Below are positions 18,571 through 26,140 of a stretch of DNA of 62,325 bases, piece by piece. Under the pieces are notes generated by a model. That model did not search any database. It was given only the letters and a program-made list of their open reading frames with translations, and was not told the DNA's origin. Numbering within the stretch: the stretch's first letter is position 1; every line of letters starts with the position of its first letter. The DNA lies in the NCBI GenBank assembly GCA_021781535.1, contig JAJXWO010000023.1, positions 1 through 62,325 of the forward strand, given 5' to 3'. This stretch comes from Deltaproteobacteria bacterium (lineage in GTDB: Bacteria > Desulfobacterota > Desulfuromonadia > Geobacterales > Pseudopelobacteraceae). The position numbers and the translations under genes were made by a program.

Positions 18571-19938
18571 TCATCTCGCTCCTTTTCTGAAAAGAACCAC
18601 TTGAATCGTTTCCAGGATGATCATGAAGTCAAATGTCAGAGAAAGGTTCTTGATATAATAAAGGTCAAAACGAAGCTTCTCCATGGCATCATCAACAGAG
18701 GCTCCATACGGGTAGCGGACCTGTGCCCAGCCGGTTACTCCCGGCTTGACAAAGTGGCGTTCAGAATAGTAAGGGACAATCTCCTTCAGCTTGTCGACAA
18801 ATTCCGGGCGTTCCGGCCGAGGACCAACCATGCTCATATCACCCCGGAGTATATTGAAAAACTGCGGCAGCTCATCAATGCGGCACTTGCGAAAAAACGC
18901 GCCTAATCGGGTAACTCGCGAATCGTTTTTCTGAGCCCACACCGCTCCGGTGCCGTTTTCCGCATCTGATCTCATGGTCCTTATCTTATAGAGAAAAAAC
19001 GGTTTTTCTCTTTCCCCAACCCGTTTCTGCCGATAGAAAACCGGTCCTGGTGAGTCGAATTTTATTGCCAGAGCGACCAGAGGCAGAAACGGTACCGTCA
19101 GGATTATACCGGCGATTGCACAGAACACATCCACGCCCCTCTTGAAAACCTTGCGTATTCGACTAACTTTGAAACCATTAGAAAAGATAAACCAACTGGG
19201 GTTTATGCCTTCCAAAAACAGCTTACCGGTAACCTGCTCATAGAACGAAGGAGCGTCCACAACATCGACTCCATTAAGCTTGCAGGCCATAACATCGCCA
19301 AGTGGAAACACGCCCCTCCGCTCAGACAACGAAACCACTATTTTGTCCGCCTTCTCTCTCCTGACTGTTTCAAAGAGCCCACCACTGTTTTCGAGAATCC
19401 AGTCGGGTGGGACCTCGGATAATTCATCAGAGCATCTGATGTAACCAGAGAGCAGATAATTTTCGTCTGATTCCGGGATGAGCGCCCCCATATTCCCGGC
19501 GGTGGCCCCGACGCCAAGGATCACGACACGACTCGCAAATCCCTGATATTTAACATAGAGCCTGTATACCGAGTGGCACGTAAACTGAAGTAAACCGAAG
19601 ACTATAATTGCGGACGCCAGGATTCCGTTGTCGTATTCGTCCGGATTGTTTGAATACGAGATAAAGGAAAAAAGAAAACACGACACGCCGAGGGAAGCCC
19701 CGATCTTGACAGCTATATCTCTGATAACCAGCTCATGATGGTTTTTGTAGATCTCGCCCAGAAATGACAGAAAAACAACGATTACGGTAAAAACAGCTAT
19801 CCTTATGACTCCAACCGCCTGCATTTCTTCTGCGCCCGGAATTTTCATACTTTTGATTGAAATGGCTGTCAGCATGGCCAGGATGGCTGCTATGATGTCG
19901 CAGACAACCAGTAAAACAAGCCTCTTGTTCTGTTCCAT
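18571..19938 (-). CDS. Undecaprenyl-phosphate sugar phosphotransferase (initiating transferase)
   Basis: The 455 residues show four or five N-terminal membrane helices, a central Rossmann-like region (RVVILGVGATAGNMG) and a C-terminal bacterial sugar-transferase domain. That domain has the conserved KRGVDVFCAIAGIILTVPF helix, SPGPVFYRQKRVGE, and SMVGPRPERPEF. It transfers a hexose-1-phosphate from UDP-sugar to undecaprenyl phosphate to start glycan assembly. The start at 19938 is used because AAGGAG lies eight bases before it and an earlier in-frame start would overlap the upstream gene. It is the only glycan-building transferase in the window. Confidence 0.92.
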   Translation of the reverse strand: MEQNKRLVLLVVCDIIAAILAMLTAISIKSMKIPGAEEMQAVGVIRIAVFTVIVVFLSFLGEIYKNHHELVIRDIAVKIGASLGVSCFLFSFISYSNNPDEYDNGILASAIIVFGLLQFTCHSVYRLYVKYQGFASRVVILGVGATAGNMGALIPESDENYLLSGYIRCSDELSEVPPDWILENSGGLFETVRREKADKIVVSLSERRGVFPLGDVMACKLNGVDVVDAPSFYEQVTGKLFLEGINPSWFIFSNGFKVSRIRKVFKRGVDVFCAIAGIILTVPFLPLVALAIKFDSPGPVFYRQKRVGEREKPFFLYKIRTMRSDAENGTGAVWAQKNDSRVTRLGAFFRKCRIDELPQFFNILRGDMSMVGPRPERPEFVDKLKEIVPYYSERHFVKPGVTGWAQVRYPYGASVDDAMEKLRFDLYYIKNLSLTFDFMIILETIQVVLFRKGAR

Positions 19939-19975
19939 TTCGATGCTCCTTGAATCACACTGGGTCGGATCAACA

Positions 19976-22621
19976 TCAATTAAGTTGCGCCAGAAGTTTC
20001 CTTGCCTGCCGGTTTTCCACAAAGTTTTCAGCACGAAGAGCTATCTGAAGCCGTTCAACAGCCTCCTTTTTCTTTCCTGAAGCCTGATAAAGAAGCGCAA
20101 GGTGGTAATTAATTGTCGGATCAACGGGAAGGAGCGCCAAAGCCTTTTCCATATACTGACGGGCTTCCTGATATCGGTTGTTTTTCAGGAGTGCATACCC
20201 GATTGTATCCATGTAACCGGGATCTCCCGGCTCCAGGGCAATTGCTCTTTCCGCCAGCCGGAGGGCTTCTTCTTTCGTCCCATTCCCGTCAAGATACAGG
20301 TATGCAAGATTATTAAGAGCTGCTGCATAGTTGCCAGAGTGTGCCAGCGCCATGCGATATTTTTTGATAGCCTCCCTTTTATTACCATGTGCTTCCAGAA
20401 GTGTTCCTTGTATAAAGTATGCTGGGGCATAATCAGGATATTTTCGTAAAACACCGTCGCAGGTTTTTAGAGACAGGGAGTGATTACCGGTTTTGCCGTA
20501 CAGTACTGCCAGTGCAAGCGTTGTCTTTGGGTTGTTCCCGTCATGAAGCATCCCTTTTTTCAAAGTTTCGATGGCAAGTTCGGGATTTTTTTGTTCCTGG
20601 TATATGTTTGCAAGTAACATGTATCCGTATGAAGAGTCAGGTTTGAGGCTTATGGCTCGTTCTGCCTCTTTTATGGCTTCGGGAAATTTATTCATAGCAA
20701 TATACGTAGCGACTCTTTTTGGGCAAGCACGCTCTGGTGAGATCGCATCCATATCGTCGCATGCCTTAAGGGCCTCGTTATATTTTCTGCTTTTGAGGAA
20801 TAATCGAACTTTTTCGTCTAGAATATCGGGGGAGCGAGGATTAAACTGATTCGCTTCAACAAGGACTGACAAAGTTTTTTCCATATCACCATTTTTTTCG
20901 TAATAGCGCGCCAACGCAACATAGGCTAAAATATTACGAGTTTTCTTGGCCTTAAGGTACCAGGCACGTGATTCGCTCTTCCTTTTAGACGAATCAAGAA
21001 GTGCTGCCGTTTGTAGCATCGCATTCACATTGCCCGGTTCCTTCTTCAAAACCTCCGAATATTCGTTCATCGCTTTTCCGGCATCGCCAATACTGGCATA
21101 ATACCCGGCAAGAATGAAATACGGTGTATTGGCACCGGGATCGCATTCTTTTGCTTTCGCCAGGTAACGTAGTGCTTCGTTGGGCTTCTTATCCGCAAAC
21201 ATGATCCTGGCCATACCATAATAAAGAACAGCATCGCTTTTTTTGTTGACCAAACCCGCGTTAAGGGTGGAGAACGCCTTGGCACTATCATTTTGGTGTT
21301 CATAGAAGGAAGCCAGGATTAACCTGGTGTTGAGTATTTCAGGCGCAATACGAATCGCCGTCTTAAGATCAACTTCAACATCGGCGGTCTTTCCCTGGCT
21401 GAGGTGAACCATCCCCTTCTTTAAATATGCGTCGATAAGTCTGGGTTCAATTTTTGTCGCTATGTCGAGCTCTTTCATTCCTTCTTCATACCGGCCCTTT
21501 GCCATATAGGCATTGCCAAGCAAGTCATGCCCCAGTGAATTATTACCATCTGCATCAAGGAATTTAGTCAGTTCTGATATCGCATCATCAACACGCTTCT
21601 GCTGAAGAAGGATCATTCCGGTAAGAAGCCGTGCCTGATTGCAAGATGGGGATTGATCGATAATCTGCCTGAATTGGTTCAGGGCACTTTCCAAATCCCC
21701 TGTGCCGTACAGACTAAGGCCCAGATAATAATACCCGGCCACCGTCGGTTGAAGTTTGTTGGCATTTTGTAAAGCGGCTATGGCCTCGGTGAGATTTTTT
21801 TTGCGATAGGACACTATCCCTTTCAAACGATATCCTTCTGCATGTGCAGGAAATTTTTTAATAAGTTCCCCTGCGATTGTTTCAGCGATGACGAAATGTC
21901 CCATCTCGAAATGCAGAAGTCCCGCCCTGTAAGCGGCAACCGGATCAGCAGCATTCATCTCACCCAGCTTTTTGTAAAGTTCGAGGGCATGCTCCTTCCT
22001 GCCGAGTGCGATTTCAGCGTCAGCCAGGAGGTAATGTGCCTTTGGGTTCCGAGGATGATTCCTGATGACGCCTTCCAGCAAAACTCTGGCCTGTTCTGCC
22101 TTTCCCTGCATCAGACGCAGCGCTGCGAGTTCCAGCGTAGTAGAAAGTTTCCCGGGATCTTTCTGCAGGGCACGAAGAAAAAATGTTTCAGCAGCCTCTG
22201 GCATATTTTTTATACCGTACGAGATGCCGATAGACTCCATGGCATCTGCCGAGTCGGGTTTTGACGCCAGATAATCCTTTGCCTGACTGATAGCCAGGTC
22301 CGGTTTCCTCTGACCGTTGTAAAGTTTCGCCAGTTCCAGTTGGATACCGGGTTGAGCTGGATTCAACCGTTTTACTTTCTGTAATTCTCTTTCAGCCAGT
22401 TCGTATTTCATTTCCGATACATATGCTTTAGCTAACTGGTACCGGGCGTCCACATTGTTCTGGTTTTTTTCCAGGGCATTTCTGAAAAGCACAATTGCAC
22501 CGTTTGAATTCCCTTCACGAAGCGATTTGACTCCATCCGCATACAATTCATCACTGGTTTTACCCGTACAACCGGAATTGAAGATAAACAAAGTCATCAG
22601 GATTACTATTTTTTTGTACAC
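19976..22621 (-). CDS. prsT: PEP-CTERM-system TPR-repeat lipoprotein
   Basis: An 881-residue lipoprotein made almost entirely of tetratricopeptide repeats from about residue 25 to the end, the size and plan of the PrsT family of exosortase/EPS loci. The GTG at 22621 is preferred: CGGAGG lies seven bases before it and it gives the short lipoprotein signal VYKKIVILMTLFIFNSGC, with Cys18 as probable acylation site. The lipobox (NSG-C) is weaker than usual. It is the first gene of the polysaccharide operon, 38 bases before the sugar transferase. It probably scaffolds export or sorting components in the periplasm. Confidence 0.88.
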   Translation of the reverse strand: MYKKIVILMTLFIFNSGCTGKTSDELYADGVKSLREGNSNGAIVLFRNALEKNQNNVDARYQLAKAYVSEMKYELAERELQKVKRLNPAQPGIQLELAKLYNGQRKPDLAISQAKDYLASKPDSADAMESIGISYGIKNMPEAAETFFLRALQKDPGKLSTTLELAALRLMQGKAEQARVLLEGVIRNHPRNPKAHYLLADAEIALGRKEHALELYKKLGEMNAADPVAAYRAGLLHFEMGHFVIAETIAGELIKKFPAHAEGYRLKGIVSYRKKNLTEAIAALQNANKLQPTVAGYYYLGLSLYGTGDLESALNQFRQIIDQSPSCNQARLLTGMILLQQKRVDDAISELTKFLDADGNNSLGHDLLGNAYMAKGRYEEGMKELDIATKIEPRLIDAYLKKGMVHLSQGKTADVEVDLKTAIRIAPEILNTRLILASFYEHQNDSAKAFSTLNAGLVNKKSDAVLYYGMARIMFADKKPNEALRYLAKAKECDPGANTPYFILAGYYASIGDAGKAMNEYSEVLKKEPGNVNAMLQTAALLDSSKRKSESRAWYLKAKKTRNILAYVALARYYEKNGDMEKTLSVLVEANQFNPRSPDILDEKVRLFLKSRKYNEALKACDDMDAISPERACPKRVATYIAMNKFPEAIKEAERAISLKPDSSYGYMLLANIYQEQKNPELAIETLKKGMLHDGNNPKTTLALAVLYGKTGNHSLSLKTCDGVLRKYPDYAPAYFIQGTLLEAHGNKREAIKKYRMALAHSGNYAAALNNLAYLYLDGNGTKEEALRLAERAIALEPGDPGYMDTIGYALLKNNRYQEARQYMEKALALLPVDPTINYHLALLYQASGKKKEAVERLQIALRAENFVENRQARKLLAQLN

Positions 22622-22691
22622 AGCAGAGCCTCCGGAACAATCGTATAAACCACGTGGCACATTCATGATCGCCATTATATGTACTCAGGTA

Positions 22692-22710
22692 ATTAACACA
22701 GAGCGTGCCA
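22692..22710 (-). promoter_or_regulatory. Possible sigma-54 promoter for the prsT polysaccharide operon
   Basis: On the minus strand TGGCACGCTC is followed by TGTGTT. The -24 GG is perfect. The -12 position reads GT instead of GC at the correct 10-base spacing. It shares the ten bases TGGCACGCTC with the plus-strand promoter at 23015. The predicted transcript would start about 60-70 bases before the prsT start. Confidence 0.4.
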
Positions 22711-22871
22711 TGTCGTTACATGCCAATATATTTAGTTAATTCGATATGTTATGTACTATATGACCGACGATTGGCATGTTAGATTATGTGGCAATTCAGG
22801 GCATGACATGGCCGGGAGGGTGGATTTTAAGGGGGTGGAATTCGATGGTAAAAAATATGACCGATGTTAAT

Positions 22872-22890
22872 TGGGCAAGAGCGCTGCCCA
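22872..22890. promoter_or_regulatory. Palindrome, candidate enhancer for an NtrC-type activator
   Basis: TGGGCA and TGCCCA are perfect inverted arms separated by seven bases. The site lies about 130 bases upstream of the plus-strand -24/-12 element and about 165 bases upstream of the minus-strand one. Those are normal distances for a sigma-54 enhancer. PrsR, encoded at 47245, is the obvious candidate binder, by inference only. Confidence 0.4.
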
Positions 22891-23014
22891 CTACCGTTCA
22901 AATATCTTCAATTGTAAAGAACAGCCTGCTGATATGTCGGACTATTTTACATTTATCATGAAGTAAAAAACTCTTTTCAACTAATTAATGTATAAATTCA
23001 AGCCATTTACAACT

Positions 23015-23030
23015 TGGCACGCTCGATGCT
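23015..23030 (+). promoter_or_regulatory. Sigma-54 promoter upstream of the PEP-CTERM protein gene
   Basis: TGGCACGCTCGATGCT has GG at 23016-23017 and GC at 23028-23029 with exactly 10 bases between, matching the -24/-12 consensus closely. Predicted transcription start is near 23041, giving a leader of about 240 bases before the gene at 23283. PEP-CTERM genes are known targets of the PrsK/PrsR sigma-54 pathway. Confidence 0.75.
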
Positions 23031-23282
23031 TATCCCTTATCAAACATTCGATCAGACATTTTATGATTACACTTTGAATTCAGGGACACACATATTTGGT
23101 ACCTCCATGATTCAAGCGCAGCAGAATCTCACTTCTCTGTAGAGAAAGAACCAAACCACAATGAAAGGTGGTGAACAAATGTAATGAATTTCAATTAAAT
23201 TGTTATCAATGCTATGCACATATAAAATTTAATAATAAAAAGCCAACAAAAGCGGTCTTACAAACTAAAAAGGAGATACATC

Positions 23283-23810
23283 ATGAAAAAGCTGATCTTA
23301 ATAGCAGTATGTTTAGGATTAATGGCTCTTGGATCTGCAGGCACTGCTGGGGCCTTTAGTCACCCGGGACTAACTGAACTGAATTCCGGTGATACGGCAT
23401 CCATGAATTTCAACCTGCCCTCTGACCTTGGCACAGGATTTACCGCCTGGCTAAATATTTCAGCCATTGCCCACGATGGCAGTAAAGATTTAGTAAAACT
23501 CAATGGAATCGATGCCGGCGCTCTTACAGCAAGTTTAGACAGAGATTTACAAACCACACGATTGAATATCAGTGATTTTTTTGCCAGTTACTTGCTGAAT
23601 AGACAGCCTTTGAATGTTACCATTTACGCTGATGGCCCGCTGAGCCTGGGGACGACCATGCTCACCCTTGAATATGCATCCATTGCCTCACCAGTTGATC
23701 AGTCCAATGGTAACACCGCACCGGTGCCGGAACCGGCAACACTTCTGCTCCTGGGTTCGGGCCTGAGTGGTTTAGCCTTCTGGGGCAAACGGCGCAGAGT
23801 AGCAGCATAA
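23283..23810 (+). CDS. Small PEP-CTERM exosortase-substrate protein
   Basis: A 175-residue secreted protein with an N-terminal signal peptide (MKKLILIAVCLGLMALGSAG, cleavage near GAF). Its C-terminal sorting signal at 148-175 has VPEPATLLLLGSGL, a hydrophobic helix and the basic tail GKRRR. This tripartite signal is recognised by exosortase. The middle is low in charge and Ser/Thr/Asn/Asp-rich, with no enzyme motif. AAAAGGAG precedes the ATG. It stands alone between a sigma-54 promoter and a terminator. It is probably attached to or released onto the exopolysaccharide made by the neighbouring operon. Confidence 0.93.
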   Translation: MKKLILIAVCLGLMALGSAGTAGAFSHPGLTELNSGDTASMNFNLPSDLGTGFTAWLNISAIAHDGSKDLVKLNGIDAGALTASLDRDLQTTRLNISDFFASYLLNRQPLNVTIYADGPLSLGTTMLTLEYASIASPVDQSNGNTAPVPEPATLLLLGSGLSGLAFWGKRRRVAA

Positions 23811-23835
23811 TTTTTGCTCATCCGCCTTGGCGATT

Positions 23836-23866
23836 AACGGTGAGGTGAAAACCTCGCCGTTTTTTT
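23836..23866 (+). terminator. Rho-independent terminator after the PEP-CTERM gene
   Basis: An 11-base stem (AACGGTGAGGT with ACCTCGCCGTT, one G-T pair), a GAAA loop and a run of T residues directly after. It lies 25 bases after the stop codon. Confidence 0.9.
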
Positions 23867-23927
23867 ACCGTTTTCGCGGCATGGGCACGACCGGGTCATC
23901 AACTGCGACTTAAACGAGAGGTGATGC

Positions 23928-25412
23928 ATGATACCCCATACAAAAATACTAGTGGCAGAAGATGATACCATTGCAGCACACCATTTAAATCAGTCGTTGC
24001 TCCGCATGGGATATCAGATCACAGGTGTGGTTATGACCGGGGAAAAAGTCATTGAAAATGTCACGAAAAATCGACCGGATCTTATTCTGGTAGACATTAC
24101 GCTCGGTGGCAAAATCGATGGAATTTGTGCAGTACAAGAGGTACATAACCAGTTTGACATCCCCGCTATTTATATGACCGCAAATTCTGATGATACTGTA
24201 TTTGAGCGCGCCAAGGAGACCGAACCGTATGCATATCTGATCAAACCATTCGATATTTATCAGCTGCAGAATGCCATCGAAATTGCCTTGTTCAAGCACA
24301 ACACGGATAAACAGCTGAAAGAAAGTGAAAATCGGTATCGCACGATATTTGAGATGAGTGATAACGCCATGATGCTTATCAATGAAAATTCAACAATTAT
24401 CATGGTGAATGAACAATTCAAGAATATGGTAGGGTGTTCCAAGGAATCGGTTGAAAACGTGAAAAGCTGGACTGATTTTTTTGGTGACAGCGAGCGTTCA
24501 AAGCTGGATGAACGGCTCCGGGTTGCTGATGATGACACATCCGCAACCCGGCAGCAGTTCGAACTAACAATAGTGGACAACAATGGAAACACAAAGATAG
24601 TTTATACAAATGTCAAAAAAATCACCGGTACCACCACCTACATTATTTCAATGAATGATATCTCTGAACTCAAACATGCAGCAAAGGAAATACGCCTGTT
24701 GAATGAAGAACTTCATTCAATAAACAAGGGGCTCAATCAGGAAATCACCTTACGGGAGAGAATTGAAAGGCAGTTGCGGTATAAAGCCACCCACGACCAT
24801 CTGACTGGTCTGCCTAATCGCGTGCTGCTTTTTGACCGTTTAAAACAGGCTTTTGCTTTTGAAGAACGCCATAACACACTGATCGCGATTATGATTCTTG
24901 ATCTGGATAATTTCAAAAACATCAATGATTCCATGGGGCATTTATCCGGAGACATACTTCTTAAAAAAGTGGCACTAGGGTTGCAAAAATGCATGCGTCA
25001 ATATGACACGGTAGGCCGACTGGGGGGTGATGAATTTGTAATTATTATTAATGATGCTGATACTATTCAAGACATCATTACATTCGCAGAAAAGGTCCAG
25101 GAAATATTCCGGAAACCATTTGATATCCTTGGCCAGCAAACCTATGTAACAACGAGCATAGGAGTTGCTGTGTATCCTCTCCACGGGGCCACGATCGAGT
25201 CACTGTTAAAAAAAGCTGATATGGCCATGTATGTTGCCAAGAAAAGTGGAAGGAACACGTTTCGATTTTTCTCGGATTCAATGGATGTAAACGATTCCAC
25301 CCAAAAAAAGATGAGGACAAAACGGCGGATATCATTGATGGAAAAACCGACCAGAAACAATTATTTCACCCATGTTACACTTCGGTCTGATAAAGAAGCA
25401 TTATCGCACTAA
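23928..25412 (+). CDS. Response regulator with PAS and GGDEF domains (diguanylate cyclase)
   Basis: The 494 residues contain an N-terminal receiver domain (ILVAEDD, phospho-Asp in LILVDITLGG, Lys in LIKPF), a PAS domain at about 135-250, and a short coiled linker. A GGDEF domain from about 285 has the intact RLGGDEFVII active site. An RxxD inhibitory site (RQYD) lies five residues before GGDEF, so product inhibition by cyclic-di-GMP is expected. The gene is 30 bases ahead of a Crp/Fnr-type regulator and probably in one operon with it. Its place beside an exopolysaccharide locus fits control of matrix production by cyclic-di-GMP. The cognate kinase is not evident. Confidence 0.93.
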   Translation: MIPHTKILVAEDDTIAAHHLNQSLLRMGYQITGVVMTGEKVIENVTKNRPDLILVDITLGGKIDGICAVQEVHNQFDIPAIYMTANSDDTVFERAKETEPYAYLIKPFDIYQLQNAIEIALFKHNTDKQLKESENRYRTIFEMSDNAMMLINENSTIIMVNEQFKNMVGCSKESVENVKSWTDFFGDSERSKLDERLRVADDDTSATRQQFELTIVDNNGNTKIVYTNVKKITGTTTYIISMNDISELKHAAKEIRLLNEELHSINKGLNQEITLRERIERQLRYKATHDHLTGLPNRVLLFDRLKQAFAFEERHNTLIAIMILDLDNFKNINDSMGHLSGDILLKKVALGLQKCMRQYDTVGRLGGDEFVIIINDADTIQDIITFAEKVQEIFRKPFDILGQQTYVTTSIGVAVYPLHGATIESLLKKADMAMYVAKKSGRNTFRFFSDSMDVNDSTQKKMRTKRRISLMEKPTRNNYFTHVTLRSDKEALSH

Positions 25413-25441
25413 CGTACTACACATAAAAACAGGGGTATGCC

Positions 25442-26134
25442 ATGAGAACAACAGGCAGCCATAACCATCTCAAAACGCTTGATCACATTCCAATATTTTC
25501 GTGTCTGCTCCCAGAAGAGAAATCCAGACTTACTCAGATTATTACGGAGAAACATTTTAAAAAAAATTCCATCATTCTGATGGAAGATGATTCCAAGAAC
25601 TTCATGTATGTAATTTTTACCGGTAAAATAAAAGTTGTGCGGATAACCCCAGACGGGAAGGAACAGATTCTGGTCATCCGCAAGAGGGGAGACTTTTTTG
25701 GGGAGATGACCCTTTTGGACGGAAAATCTCAACCAGCCACTGTTGTAGCGATGGAGGATGCTACAGTGGGGTTAATATCAAAAGTGGATTTTGAACAGTA
25801 TTTTATGAAAGATCCCAATGTATTAAAGCATATCATCTCCATGCTTTGCGAGCGCCTGAGGGATTCTTGGACAATGTTGCGGGTGCTCGGTTTGCCCGAC
25901 GCAGAGACCAGAGTACGGGCGGTGCTGGCCCACATCAGCACTGTTTACGGGATCAAGGACGTAAGAGGCATCATCATTCCCTTCAAGCTTACTCATAAAG
26001 AAATAGCAGACTTTGCTTCACTTGCCAGAGAAACGGTGAGTAGACTGTTGACTCGACTGAGCCAGGCGGGAGAGATTGAAATTATCGGTAGAAAAAATAT
26101 TATACTCAAAGCCTCCTTTTCGCATCCGAAATAA
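25442..26134 (+). CDS. Crp/Fnr-family transcriptional regulator
   Basis: The 230 residues contain an N-terminal cyclic-nucleotide-type beta-roll (GDFFGEMTLLDGKSQPATVVA) and a C-terminal winged helix (LTHKEIADFASLARETVSRLLTRL). The arginine that normally binds cyclic-nucleotide phosphate in this loop is replaced (KSQPAT), so a ligand other than cAMP is likely. There is no Fnr-type four-cysteine cluster. It is downstream of the GGDEF protein and convergent with the giant kinase gene, leaving only six bases between the stops. Confidence 0.9.
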   Translation: MRTTGSHNHLKTLDHIPIFSCLLPEEKSRLTQIITEKHFKKNSIILMEDDSKNFMYVIFTGKIKVVRITPDGKEQILVIRKRGDFFGEMTLLDGKSQPATVVAMEDATVGLISKVDFEQYFMKDPNVLKHIISMLCERLRDSWTMLRVLGLPDAETRVRAVLAHISTVYGIKDVRGIIIPFKLTHKEIADFASLARETVSRLLTRLSQAGEIEIIGRKNIILKASFSHPK

Positions 26135-26140
26135 CTTTTT

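Larger units (their letters stand above)
22622..23282. promoter_or_regulatory. Divergent control region between prsT operon and PEP-CTERM gene
   Basis: These 661 non-coding bases separate two divergent units. They contain one good and one weaker sigma-54-type promoter and a palindrome between them (separate entries). A widely spaced pair TGTAAA (22913-22918) and TTTACA (22946-22951) may be another regulator site. Short open frames here (for example 22776-22961) lack ribosome sites and recognisable content. Confidence 0.65.

Noticed and set aside
22776..22961. A 61-codon open frame in the prsT/PEP-CTERM intergenic region
   Set aside because: No ribosome site, no recognisable content, and it overlaps the candidate enhancer.
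23168..23359. A 63-codon frame upstream of the PEP-CTERM gene
   Set aside because: It overlaps the strongly supported signal-peptide region of the PEP-CTERM protein in another frame.
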